Source: Thermodesulfobacteriota bacterium (lineage in GTDB: Bacteria > Desulfobacterota > DSM-4660 > Desulfatiglandales > Desulfatiglandaceae). From it: a stretch of DNA of 21,078 bases. A program made the translations under genes and the position numbers. Below the pieces are notes generated by a model. It saw only the letters and a list, made by a program, of their open reading frames with translations. It made no database searches and was not told where the DNA came from. Positions 7,447-15,556 of the stretch are shown here, in pieces. The stretch covers positions 1 through 21,078 of the forward strand of contig JANQDY010000126.1 in the NCBI GenBank assembly GCA_028278625.1. The letters are read 5' to 3'. Positions within the stretch are counted from its first letter, which is position 1. Every line of letters starts with the position of its first letter.

Positions 7447-9346
7447 TGTCAGTCTCTTCCATGGGCGTCAGCCATATAACGTCATAGGGTTCAAGGGAAA
7501 CATAGAGTTTTCCATCATCTGCCATCCACTCCATTTCACTGACAAGATCATACCAGTGGATCCGGTCCGATGCCAGTTCCTTGAGGGGAATCTCCAGCCG
7601 GCATGATTTATCGGACACATTTACAAGGGCCAGTATGTGCTGATCTCCTTCAGGGGAAATGCGATATACCGAAAACACCCGATTTGACAGGGTCAGTATT
7701 TTCTGTTTCCCGTTGGGATGAAATGCCCGCTTTCTGACACGGATGGCGGTGAGGCGGCCCAGTTCCCGGCTGATGCGGGAGATTTTGGACAGGGGATCAT
7801 GCAGGGCCTCGGCAAAAGCCTTGCCGTCAATGACCGATCGGTTGATGTCCCGCTTCGATGCCGTCAAATAGACGGCGGCGATGTCGTTTGGGGTTCCGAT
7901 AAGGCTGTGGAGATAGATGCCCGGTACCCCCTGAAGGACAAAGGAAATAATGCGGGAGGCAACGAACCGTTTCACCTGAAAAGCGACGTCTTCTTCACCC
8001 TCGCGGTTCAAGGCACTGAACCAGGTGATGTTGATTTCATAGGGCTCCTTTGTGCCGTCTTCACCGGTTTTATATGAGACAAAACCGCCGTGATCCCTGG
8101 CCCTTCGAATAATGCGATCGATATCCGCTTTTTCAAGGATGTTCTTGACGGCCATAATGCCGATGCCGTCATGGGAATCGAGAAAATTGAAAAACGTGGT
8201 TTGCGGTGAACCCGTGTCCAGGTTCCGTGCCCACGCTGAGATGGCGGACACATCACCCGAATAAAAGGTGTGCAATACCAAAGGCGGCAGTGCAAAGTTG
8301 TAAACCATTTGCGCTTCATCACAGCCGTTTCCGAAATAGGAAATGTTTTTCTCATGGGGAACATTGGTTTCGGTGATGAGGGCAACGCCCGGGGCAACGG
8401 CATCCAGGATATTGCGAAAGAGTTTCACAATCTCATGGGTCTGCTCCAAATGGACGCAGTCGGTTCCCGGTTGGGCCCAGAGGAAAGTGACGGCATCCAG
8501 CCGGATGATGTCGGCCCCGTGTCGCACGTACAAAAGAAGTATCTCGATGACGCGAAGAAGAACATCCGGATTCTGATAATTGAGATCGATCTGATCCTCC
8601 GAGAAGGTGGTCCATACGTATGCGGGTCCGTTTATGGTGTGGAATTTGGTTAAAATGTCGGAAGTCCTGGGTCTGAAAATCAGTTTCCTCTGTTCTTCGG
8701 AGAGCGCTTCAGGGGATGAAAAATGGATGAAAAAGTCCCAGTACCGGGGGTTGCCGTTCAGGAATTCCTGGAACCAGCGGCTTTTGGTGGACACATGGTT
8801 TACGACGCCGTCAAACATCAACTGATAACGTCCCACCAGTTCCTCGATGTCTTCCCAGGTCCCCAGTTTGGGGTCCACGGTTTCAAAATCCACAACGGAA
8901 AAGCCCCTGTCCGAGGAGAATGGAAAGAAGGGCAGGAGATGCAGTGTATTGATGGTTCCCTCAAGATATGTGTCGCAGAAATCGGCAAGCGTGGATAGGG
9001 GCGGCTTCCCGTCACTCTGGATGAGATCACCATAGGTGATAAGGATCACATCCTTTTCCGTGAAACGGTTTTTCGTGTCAAAATCCTTTTCCGCCGCAAT
9101 CATTTGAGGCGGTTTATGGGCATAATAGACATCGAGGATGCGTTCCAGTTCTGGCATGTAGGCATTGGCAACAGGCTTTCCATACAAAAAAACCAGTTGG
9201 GCCAGTATTTTTTCACGCAGGACCGGCGCCATTTGGAGATTCGGTCGCCTGAAATCCGGTTCAGTGTCGTGCGCAGGCTTTTCTTTTTGGGATCCTGTTT
9301 TTCCCTTTTTGATACTCTTTCGTTGGTGAAAGGGTTTTGGATTCAT
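7430..9346 (-). CDS. GH13 sugar phosphorylase (sucrose/glucosylglycerate phosphorylase type)
   Basis: Cytoplasmic alpha-amylase-superfamily enzyme, 638 aa, that most likely splits a glucoside with phosphate to give glucose 1-phosphate. Motifs of the sucrose-phosphorylase subfamily (GH13_18) are clear: HLLPFFPFSSDRGFSVVDF (136-154), FDGVVNHVS (178-186), ADIIRLDAVTFLW with nucleophile Asp284, LITETNVPH with acid/base Glu326, and FLDSHDGIG with transition-state Asp393. The approximately 580-residue core fits this subfamily, and the glucosylglycerate phosphorylase (YcjM-type) branch fits better than true sucrose phosphorylase because of the N-terminal helical region. The first 35 residues are a Lys-rich, low-complexity extension. 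The start at 9346 has AAGGAAG upstream. No synthase for glucosylglycerate is present nearby, so the substrate is an inference. Confidence 0.9.
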   Translation of the reverse strand: MNPKPFHQRKSIKKGKTGSQKEKPAHDTEPDFRRPNLQMAPVLREKILAQLVFLYGKPVANAYMPELERILDVYYAHKPPQMIAAEKDFDTKNRFTEKDVILITYGDLIQSDGKPPLSTLADFCDTYLEGTINTLHLLPFFPFSSDRGFSVVDFETVDPKLGTWEDIEELVGRYQLMFDGVVNHVSTKSRWFQEFLNGNPRYWDFFIHFSSPEALSEEQRKLIFRPRTSDILTKFHTINGPAYVWTTFSEDQIDLNYQNPDVLLRVIEILLLYVRHGADIIRLDAVTFLWAQPGTDCVHLEQTHEIVKLFRNILDAVAPGVALITETNVPHEKNISYFGNGCDEAQMVYNFALPPLVLHTFYSGDVSAISAWARNLDTGSPQTTFFNFLDSHDGIGIMAVKNILEKADIDRIIRRARDHGGFVSYKTGEDGTKEPYEINITWFSALNREGEEDVAFQVKRFVASRIISFVLQGVPGIYLHSLIGTPNDIAAVYLTASKRDINRSVIDGKAFAEALHDPLSKISRISRELGRLTAIRVRKRAFHPNGKQKILTLSNRVFSVYRISPEGDQHILALVNVSDKSCRLEIPLKELASDRIHWYDLVSEMEWMADDGKLYVSLEPYDVIWLTPMEETDTISGH

Positions 9347-9385
9347 TATCTTCCTTTCTTGTATGATTTTTCAAAATGGTGCATC

Positions 9386-9510
9386 ATGAAATTCATCGTC
9401 ACAACTGTCATGGTCTTGGAAGGAAAAAGCCAATTGATAATAACACACTTACATCAGCAAAAAAACAATCACATGCCTTGCGCATCATTGATACTTTCCT
9501 TTAAAAGGAA
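9386..9510. promoter_or_regulatory. Divergent control region with two short palindromes
   Basis: The 217-bp gap between the phosphorylase (-) and DUF362 gene (+) must hold both promoters. Two perfect odd-length palindromes stand out: ATGAAATTCAT (9386-9396) and TTCCTTTAAAAGGAA (9496-9510). They could be operators, but short AT-rich palindromes also arise by chance and I cannot name a regulator. Confidence 0.2.
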
Positions 9511-9563
9511 GTGAGGCCGTTTCTTTTCATAAGAAGTGTCATTCAAGAAAGAAGGGTTGGACA

Positions 9564-10778
9564 ATGAAAAGACGAACATTTCTAAAAACTTCCGCTACGG
9601 GCCTGGCATCAGCCCTCATGCCGTCGGGGTTGATGAATGCCGCATCCGCACCCGAGGGCCCGGATGGCGGATTTGGAAAAGGCCCGAAGACGTCGGTGGT
9701 TCTGGCGGGAACCACGCATCGTCCCAGGGGAAAGGAATTGAAGGCTGCTGTTCGTAAAGCAACTGAAAGCACAACGGATTTTTCCTGGCTCTCAAAAGGT
9801 GACACGGTATTCATCAAACCGGCCCTCAACTCCGGAAACCGCTACCCGGCCACAACCAGTCCCGAAGCCGTGGCAGCCATGGTAACGCTTCTCAAAGAGA
9901 AAGGAGCGGGCAGGATCATTGTGGGTGACATGTCAGGCATTGAACATGTGAAACTGACCCCGGATGGATTGAGGGGAAGTTCCAGGGCCCTGATGAAGGC
10001 GTGCGGCATGGCGGATGTGGCGCTTCGGGCGGGCGCCGAGCTCCATTTTCCGGAAGAGGCGGGCTGGAACGCCTTTTATGAAGACACCCCCAGGTCCGGC
10101 CGCAACTGGAAGAGGCGTCTCATGATGCCGGAAATACTAAAAAAAGTGGATCATATTGTGCTCATGCCCCGGTGCGCGCGACATGTTCTGGCGGGGAGTA
10201 CCCTGGGACTCAAGGCTGCCGTGGGTTACTGGCGTACCGACACCCGTCTGGAATATCACCGGGACGCGGCCACGTTCCAGGAGAAAACCGCCGAGGGAAA
10301 CACCGTGGAAACGCTCCTTCAAAAACAACGCCTGGTGGTCACTGCGGCGGATAAGATCCTCACCACCTTTGGCCCCGATGAGGGACATATTAGTGAGCCG
10401 GAAACCGGGTTGGTGATCGCCTCACATTCGGTGGTGGCCCACGACATGGTTTCTTTGGCATGGCTTCTGATGAACCGCGAAATACTTCCCGAATCGGAAA
10501 AGGATATGTTCAGCGATCCCTATAAGAGCCAGTTCATCGTCTCTATGGGGAATCGCTGGGTAGTGGGCAAACTGGGAGGGTGGCTTGCGGCTTTGACCCC
10601 TGAAGAACTCAAAAGGAACAACCTCAAGGGAATAGAGGATGACCGGGTTCTCAATCGAGCCTATCAGGTATTTGGGGGAAGACCGGAAATTTTCCTGGAA
10701 GCTGCAAACCGAGCCGTTCCGGACAATCTGGTAAGACGATTCAAAGAAATGATCTCACCGCCGCCCTTGAACGCGTGA
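9564..10778 (+). CDS. Tat-exported DUF362 domain protein
   Basis: 404-aa protein of unknown function with a twin-arginine signal (KRRTFLK at 2-8, followed by a hydrophobic stretch ending near ASA at 26-28), so it is probably exported folded. The DUF362 domain covers most of the rest: FIKPALNSGNRYPATTSPEA near 84-103, GAGRIIVGDMSG (about 114-125), KKVDHIVLMPRCARHVLAG (about 193-211) and LGLKAAVGYW. Many DUF362 proteins carry an added 4Fe-4S ferredoxin domain; this one does not and has only isolated Cys residues (KACG, PRCA). The start has AGAAGGG 8 nt upstream. It ends convergently and overlaps the AIR-synthase-like gene by 24 bp, so it is not part of that operon. Its mature domain ends in a basic tail without a membrane anchor. 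Confidence 0.88.
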   Translation: MKRRTFLKTSATGLASALMPSGLMNAASAPEGPDGGFGKGPKTSVVLAGTTHRPRGKELKAAVRKATESTTDFSWLSKGDTVFIKPALNSGNRYPATTSPEAVAAMVTLLKEKGAGRIIVGDMSGIEHVKLTPDGLRGSSRALMKACGMADVALRAGAELHFPEEAGWNAFYEDTPRSGRNWKRRLMMPEILKKVDHIVLMPRCARHVLAGSTLGLKAAVGYWRTDTRLEYHRDAATFQEKTAEGNTVETLLQKQRLVVTAADKILTTFGPDEGHISEPETGLVIASHSVVAHDMVSLAWLLMNREILPESEKDMFSDPYKSQFIVSMGNRWVVGKLGGWLAALTPEELKRNNLKGIEDDRVLNRAYQVFGGRPEIFLEAANRAVPDNLVRRFKEMISPPPLNA

Positions 10779-11753
10779 ACGGGAGATGCCGGTAATCTCG
10801 TCGGCTGCAAAATCGAAGAGCTTCAGGGATTCATGACCCATTTGCACGTTGACCGCAGAATCATCCAATACCGTTCCGATCACCGCGGCGTCAATACCCC
10901 TTTCGCCAAATAGATGGATCATCCTGTTTGAGTATTCAGGACTTGCGGACAGCACAAACCCGAAGCTTTGAAAAGAGAGCACCCATTGGGAAAGGCTTAA
11001 GGGGGAGGGGCAGGGGATCGCGTCAAGATGGATTATGGCGCCTGTCCCTGAGTTTTCCATCATGATGGAGAGGGTCCCCAAAAGCCCCGCATTGCTCACA
11101 TCCTTGCAGGCACGGGCCCACTCCCGTTCGGCAATGAGCGGCAGGGCCTCCAGACGATAAAGAAGCTGGTCCGTGGTTTTACCGGAATTGGCGTCCCAGC
11201 TGGTGACAGAGGAACACCCGGGCTTCCCCGTAAGATCCGATGCAAAGAGAAGATCATCCCCCGGCCTGGCCAGATGGCTGCGAAGAACCTTTCTTGCCCG
11301 GCCTAAAATGGCCACGGAAAGGGAAGGGGCATCTTCAGACGCGTCCGGATGGAGATGCCCTCCCACCATGGGAACATTCAGTTTCTCGCACCCTTTTCGG
11401 ATGCCGTCAAGGACCTTGGAACGATGGGCGGCATTTCCGCTGGCCAGCACATTGACCATTGCCACGGGCCTCCCCCCCATGGAATAGATGTCGTTGACCG
11501 TCACCATCACCGAGGCCTTGCCGGCGGCATACGGTTCGTTTTGAAGGAGCTTCGTCATCATCCCGTCCGCAGCCAGAAGAAGGTATTCATCGTTCATGGG
11601 GATGATCGCAGCATCATCCCCGTAGTTGGGAAGCTCTGGTCCCCGCACTCCGTGTTGAATCAGCTTCTGATACGCTTCTTTTATGGGGCCCTTGCGCAAA
11701 AGCCCCATGTAATCCCTGGTTTCTCTTACGATGTCAGAAAGGTCGGTCTTCAA
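10755..11753 (-). CDS. nitF: sll0787-family AIR synthase-like protein (NitF of Nit1C clusters)
   Basis: PurM/HypE/ThiL/SelD-superfamily protein, 332 aa, an ATP-dependent enzyme class that activates amides or acids by phosphorylation. The ATP- and metal-binding segments are visible: YGDDAAII (44-51), AADGMM (61-66), TVNDIYSMGG (85-94) and VGGHLHPDASED (130-141). The later blocks ACKDVSNAGLLGTL, HLDAIPCPSPLSLSQWV and FQSFGFVLSASPE match, from memory, the sll0787 family of nitrogen-starvation/nitrilase clusters. The start at 11753 is TTG with GGAG 9 nt upstream, 4 bp after the preceding stop; ATG 11708 is an alternative. It is the last gene of the seven-gene operon. The reaction is unknown; in cyanide-assimilating bacteria the homologue NitF belongs to a required cluster (established for Pseudomonas fluorescens). 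Confidence 0.88.
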   Translation of the reverse strand: MKTDLSDIVRETRDYMGLLRKGPIKEAYQKLIQHGVRGPELPNYGDDAAIIPMNDEYLLLAADGMMTKLLQNEPYAAGKASVMVTVNDIYSMGGRPVAMVNVLASGNAAHRSKVLDGIRKGCEKLNVPMVGGHLHPDASEDAPSLSVAILGRARKVLRSHLARPGDDLLFASDLTGKPGCSSVTSWDANSGKTTDQLLYRLEALPLIAEREWARACKDVSNAGLLGTLSIMMENSGTGAIIHLDAIPCPSPLSLSQWVLSFQSFGFVLSASPEYSNRMIHLFGERGIDAAVIGTVLDDSAVNVQMGHESLKLFDFAADEITGISRSRVQGRR

Positions 11754-11757
11754 GGGT

Positions 11758-13302
11758 CTATTCTCCAGCGTCGTTCTTTTCGTTTTTGAGATCCGCCGCC
11801 ATCAACTGATGCGGCTTTCCGCAATAGGTCTCCTTCTTACCGATGGCCCGCCAGCCCAGTTGTTCAAAAAAGGGGATGTTTTTCTCCTGAATGTGGGCCG
11901 TGAAATGCCCGCACCCCTTTTTCTTTACAAAAGCCACCGCTTCCCTTACAAGGCGTTCCCCGGCCCCCGATGTTCGAAATCCCTTTTGGACGGCGAGCCT
12001 TCCGCCGATCCAGTCGCCATTTCCCGTGCCGGCCGGATATACCCGCACCGTTCCGATGAGACGGCCCTTTTGTTTGGCAACCAGATGAACGGCACGGTTG
12101 TCATGTTCGTCTTTGTCCGTATCCTTGAAAAGCCGCTGCTCCGAAACAAAAACCGCTTTTCGAATCAGGAACGCTTCTTCCCTTTCCGCTGCTGTTCTTG
12201 CGGGATGACAGACAATGGTTTCAAGGGGTTGTTCGTAGGCCGGGAGGCCGGAGCAGGCCCCGCAGCGGACGCACCCCGCAAGAGAATCCCTGTGAGAGAG
12301 CCCCTTTCGGGAAAGGGAGCTGGCCACGGATCGGTAGATCCATCTCATGGTGTCGGGATCGGGGGGAAGGGAATCAGCCAAGTAAGAACCGGGAATGGGT
12401 CGTAGCGGTACCACAAAGGGGTATACGCCCATGTCTGCCAACAGGGCGCTTCCGGAAACGGTCGATTCCGGTGGCTCACCAAGGCCGACAAGCAAGAAAC
12501 TGCTCACCTGGCCCGGTCCGAACAGCTCGACCGCCTCTTCCCAGGTTTTCCGAAAGCGGGAAAGGCCCATGGCTGCCTTTATTGGAGCGATCTTTTTGAG
12601 GGTTTCGAGATGGAAACTTTCAATGTGAATGCCCACCGTGTCAACGCCGGCATCTTTCAACTGCCATAGCTTCTCCCGATTGCGGGGTGGCATGAATTGG
12701 GCATGAACCGGGAGCATGGTCTGCTTCTTGATACTCTCCGCGCTTTTTGAGAGAATGGAAAACTCCCGGCCCGGCGGTGACGCGGTTCCCGTTGTTAAAA
12801 CCACATGACGGATGCCGTCCAGGTGTTTCCCTTTTGAAGCGGTCTCTGCCAGCTGTTCCGGGGTCTTTCGTGCAATGGTGTTTCCCTTTGACAGGGAGAG
12901 TTCAATGCCGCAAAAGCGGCACCGGTTGCGGGTATGCCAAAAAGCACAGGTCTGAAGGACGGATGTGGCCAGGCAGTCCCTTCCGTGGAGGAGGGCGATC
13001 TTTTGGCATGATATGCCGTCAACGGTTTTTTCGTCGTAGAACCGGGGCCGCCCAACGGTCTTAACAGGCATTATTGCCGCATTCTTTTTGCAGAGGAAAA
13101 CGCTGTGTTCCCTTGCCGTAAGAGCGTAGGGGGAATGGGCCACATAGGGGCTGTCCGTGGGAACATTGATGGTGAAACCGCCAATGATCAGAGTGCCCGC
13201 CTCGGCAGGGCCGGCGCCGCCGGTTCTTTTGAGAGCGTTTTCCGGAAAGTGAACGCCGAAACTCTGCAGTTCCGCGATGAGAGAGGCCGGGGACCGGGTC
13301 AT
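11758..13302 (-). CDS. Radical SAM-GNAT fusion (MSMEG_0568 + MSMEG_0567/sll0786 families; NitD-NitE)
   Basis: A 514-aa two-domain protein. Residues 1-360 match the MSMEG_0568 radical SAM family: SLIAELQSFGVHF (7-19), IALLHGRDCLATSVLQTC (102-119), then C119-x8-C128-x2-C131 as the likely 4Fe-4S/SAM site. IARKTPEQLAE (143-153), VVLTTGTASPPG and GVYPFVVPLRPIPG (292-305) follow. A second Cys trio, GCVRCGACSGLPAYE (343-357), may hold another cluster or zinc. Residues about 370-505 form a GNAT acyltransferase like MSMEG_0567/sll0786: FLIRKAVFVSEQRLF (378-392), GTVRVYPAG, GGRLAVQKGFRTSGAGERLV for acetyl-CoA binding, HIQEKNIPFFEQLGWRAIG and GKPHQLMAADL. These are normally adjacent separate genes (nitD, nitE). 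Its ATG overlaps the preceding ATPase stop (ATGA). It presumably makes or modifies a small nitrogen metabolite; the chemistry is unknown. Confidence 0.9.
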   Translation of the reverse strand: MTRSPASLIAELQSFGVHFPENALKRTGGAGPAEAGTLIIGGFTINVPTDSPYVAHSPYALTAREHSVFLCKKNAAIMPVKTVGRPRFYDEKTVDGISCQKIALLHGRDCLATSVLQTCAFWHTRNRCRFCGIELSLSKGNTIARKTPEQLAETASKGKHLDGIRHVVLTTGTASPPGREFSILSKSAESIKKQTMLPVHAQFMPPRNREKLWQLKDAGVDTVGIHIESFHLETLKKIAPIKAAMGLSRFRKTWEEAVELFGPGQVSSFLLVGLGEPPESTVSGSALLADMGVYPFVVPLRPIPGSYLADSLPPDPDTMRWIYRSVASSLSRKGLSHRDSLAGCVRCGACSGLPAYEQPLETIVCHPARTAAEREEAFLIRKAVFVSEQRLFKDTDKDEHDNRAVHLVAKQKGRLIGTVRVYPAGTGNGDWIGGRLAVQKGFRTSGAGERLVREAVAFVKKKGCGHFTAHIQEKNIPFFEQLGWRAIGKKETYCGKPHQLMAADLKNEKNDAGE

Positions 13303-14063
13303 GACATTTCCGTCTTTTGGTCTTCCAATTTGTCCAGGATCATTTTTCGAATCCGGTTCGATTCCGCGCCGGTGCGCTCTCGGGGTCTGGATGCCGTAAT
13401 TTCAAAGCGGCGGATGATTCTGGCGGGCCTTTTTGAAAAGACCAGGACCTCATCACTGAGGAAGACCGCTTCATCCACATTGTGGGTGACAAAAATAACC
13501 GTCACCCGCTGTTCCCGCCACAGGCCAAGGAGGAAGGATTGCAGATTGTTTCGGGTCTGGCTGTCAAGGGAACCGAAGGGCTCGTCCATCAATACCAGCT
13601 GAGGGTCCGTGATCAATGTTCTCGCAATGGCGACCCGCTGCTGCATGCCGCCCGAGAGCTCATGGGGATAGCGGTTTTCGAAACCCCGGAGCCCGAAGGA
13701 GTGGATGTATTTCATGGCAGCGCTGCGTCTTGCTTTCTTGGGGATATCCATGATTTCGAGACCCAATTCCACGTTCTCTAAGGTCGTGCGCCATGGAAAA
13801 AGCGCATATTCCTGAAAGACCAGGCCCACCCGGTCCAGGCGGGTTAAGATATCATGCCCATCCAGCAGCATGTTGCCGCGGGAAGGCTGTTCGAGACCGG
13901 CAATGATTCTCAAAAGCGTTGTCTTTCCACAACCGCTCGGTCCGACGATAGAGACAAAACGGCTTTCCGGGACATGGCAATGGATGTCATCCAGCACCTG
14001 AATGCGCCCATCCCCTTGTCTCTCTTCAAAATGTTTTGAAATGCCCTTTATTTCCAATCCCAT
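13299..14063 (-). CDS. ABC transporter ATPase, NitT/TauT (nitrate/sulfonate/taurine) type
   Basis: Cytoplasmic ATPase subunit, 254 aa, that would energise the SsuC-type permease encoded at the front of the operon. Walker A is GPSGCGKTT (41-49), the Q-loop FQEYALFPW, the signature LSGGMQQRVAIARTL, Walker B LVLMDEPFGSLD and the switch His in THNVDEAVFLSD. The FPW after the Q-loop and the DEPFGSLD form are usual for SsuB/TauB/NrtD-like subunits. Its start lies 9 bp after the FetB-like permease stop, and its stop overlaps the radical SAM fusion start by 4 bp, so it bridges transport and enzyme genes. It is separated from its own permease by two FetAB-type genes, an unusual order. Confidence 0.93.
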   Translation of the reverse strand: MGLEIKGISKHFEERQGDGRIQVLDDIHCHVPESRFVSIVGPSGCGKTTLLRIIAGLEQPSRGNMLLDGHDILTRLDRVGLVFQEYALFPWRTTLENVELGLEIMDIPKKARRSAAMKYIHSFGLRGFENRYPHELSGGMQQRVAIARTLITDPQLVLMDEPFGSLDSQTRNNLQSFLLGLWREQRVTVIFVTHNVDEAVFLSDEVLVFSKRPARIIRRFEITASRPRERTGAESNRIRKMILDKLEDQKTEMS

Positions 14064-14072
14064 AAACGATTC

Positions 14073-14879
14073 TCAACCCTTGCGGCCCCCCTTTTTCGGT
14101 CGCAACAACAGTTGCTGGGCGGGTCCGAAACAGAGGCGCAGCACGATACGGACCCCCAAAAGAGAGAGCATGGCCGTTGCGCCGACCAGCATGACCATCA
14201 CAACCATCTGGTAACGGATTGCGATCAACGGGTCCGCCCCGGCCAGAATCTGGCCGGTCATCATGCCGGGAATGAACACCACGCCCACCGCCATCATGGA
14301 ATTGATGGCGGGGATCATGCCGGCGCGCATGGCGCTTCGAACCATTTCCTTTGCCGCCTCACGATAATCGGCACCCAGAGAGAGCATCATTTCCACCTCC
14401 TGTCGCCGCTCTTTCAGATCACCCAGCAGCCGATCCAGGGAAATGGCCACGGCGTTCATGGAATTGCCGATGAGCATACCGGATAACGGTATGAAATACT
14501 GGGGTTTCCACCATGGCTTGGCGCCGATGATCACACCGGTGATCAGTATGGCTGCCATTGTATAGCTGACGGTCATGGAAAACAGCATGGGCCAGAAAAA
14601 GGCCACCTGCTTTTCCTTGATGCGGCTTCGAATGATCTGGGTGGCAAATACGATCATGACCAGGAAAACCGCCATCACCAGCCACACGGAATTGAATTGA
14701 AACACGAATTTCAGTACGTATCCCAGAAGAAAGAGCTGTGCGAAGCTGCGGACGGTCCCCACCAAAAGATCTTTCTCCAGCCTCAGGCCATGGTACAGAG
14801 ACGTGGCCCCGGCCCCAAGAACGAACACCAATGCCAGAAGGAGCTGATAGGGCCCGATTTCAAGGACGTTGCCGCTCAT
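14073..14879 (-). CDS. fetB: FetB/YbbM-like (UPF0014) ABC permease
   Basis: Inner-membrane permease of 268 aa with about seven hydrophobic segments. Family hallmarks are GLRLEKDLLVGTVRSFAQL (31-49), IPLSGMLIGNSMNAVAI, then GAD-REAA and AMRAGMIPAINSMMAVGVV, and FIPGMMTGQILAGADPLIA with the QMVVMVMLV helix. FetAB of E. coli is implicated in iron export and oxidative-stress resistance (established). The frame is open to 14924, but I chose ATG 14879: it has GGGAGGA just upstream and overlaps the FetA stop as ATGA, the same coupling as elsewhere in the operon. The C-terminus is basic (RPKKGGRKG). Its presence inside a NitT/TauT-type operon is odd; the transported species may not be iron. Confidence 0.9.
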   Translation of the reverse strand: MSGNVLEIGPYQLLLALVFVLGAGATSLYHGLRLEKDLLVGTVRSFAQLFLLGYVLKFVFQFNSVWLVMAVFLVMIVFATQIIRSRIKEKQVAFFWPMLFSMTVSYTMAAILITGVIIGAKPWWKPQYFIPLSGMLIGNSMNAVAISLDRLLGDLKERRQEVEMMLSLGADYREAAKEMVRSAMRAGMIPAINSMMAVGVVFIPGMMTGQILAGADPLIAIRYQMVVMVMLVGATAMLSLLGVRIVLRLCFGPAQQLLLRPKKGGRKG

Positions 14880-15556
14880 TGATCCTCCCTGATGCGCCCG
14901 TCTTTCAGGTGCAGATATCGGCACGGCATATTTTCCGCTTCCGCCCCTTTGTGGGTCACGGCCAGAATGGTCAAGTGCGAGGTGCGATTGATTCTTTCAA
15001 GGGTCGTCATCACGGCATGTGCGCTTTCGGGGTCAAGGGCGCTGGTGGGCTCGTCCAAAAGCAGCACTTCCGGATTCAGAAGCAGACCGCGCACCAGACA
15101 AAGGCGCTGCAGCTGTCCCACCGAAAGGGCCCGGGCATGGTCGTTCATTTTTACACCGTCAAGTCGCACATCCCTGAGCAAAGCTTCGATTCGCTCCCCG
15201 TCAGGTTTTGGAAGCCGATGATGCTGTTTAAAAGAAAATGGCAGCAGAAGGTTATGTCTCACAGAACCGTCCACCGCGGTGGGTGTCTGCTGAATGTACA
15301 ACAGTGACCGGCGAAGGTGGGGCGGATGGTAGTCGGTAAGGCGTTTGTTTTTGAACCGGATATCACCTGACAACGGTTCTTCAAGGCGGTTGATGAGACG
15401 AAGAAATGTCGATTTTCCCGTCCCTGACGGCCCTTGAACCAGATAGAAGGCCCCCTTTTTAATGGAGAGGGACATTTCCCTGAGAACAAGTTTCTCCTCT
15501 GGAAACCCGAAACTCACATTCCGAAATTCGATAATTGTTTTTTCTATGTGCGCCAT
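14876..15556 (-). CDS. fetA: FetA/YbbL-like ABC transporter ATPase
   Basis: ATPase subunit of 226 aa paired with the following FetB-like permease. Walker A is GPSGTGKST (42-50), the Q-loop YIQQTPT, a variant signature LSVGQLQRLCLVRGL instead of LSGGQ, Walker B EVLLLDEPTSALD and the switch HKGAEAE. YIQQTP after LLRSL-type sequence is typical of the YbbL branch. The start at 15556 overlaps the upstream permease by 13 bp; its ribosome site is weak (GAAAG-type), so translation probably depends on coupling. The stop overlaps the FetB start (ATGA). Confidence 0.9.
   Translation of the reverse strand: MAHIEKTIIEFRNVSFGFPEEKLVLREMSLSIKKGAFYLVQGPSGTGKSTFLRLINRLEEPLSGDIRFKNKRLTDYHPPHLRRSLLYIQQTPTAVDGSVRHNLLLPFSFKQHHRLPKPDGERIEALLRDVRLDGVKMNDHARALSVGQLQRLCLVRGLLLNPEVLLLDEPTSALDPESAHAVMTTLERINRTSHLTILAVTHKGAEAENMPCRYLHLKDGRIREDQ

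Noticed and set aside
14112..14486. His-rich plus-strand frame of 124 codons
   Set aside because: It lies wholly antisense to the FetB-like permease and its His-rich composition reflects the reversed Met/Val codons of membrane helices.
14880..14924. FetB start at 14924
   Set aside because: This would overlap the FetA gene by 49 bp; ATG 14879 has GGGAGGA and the ATGA coupling seen elsewhere in the operon.
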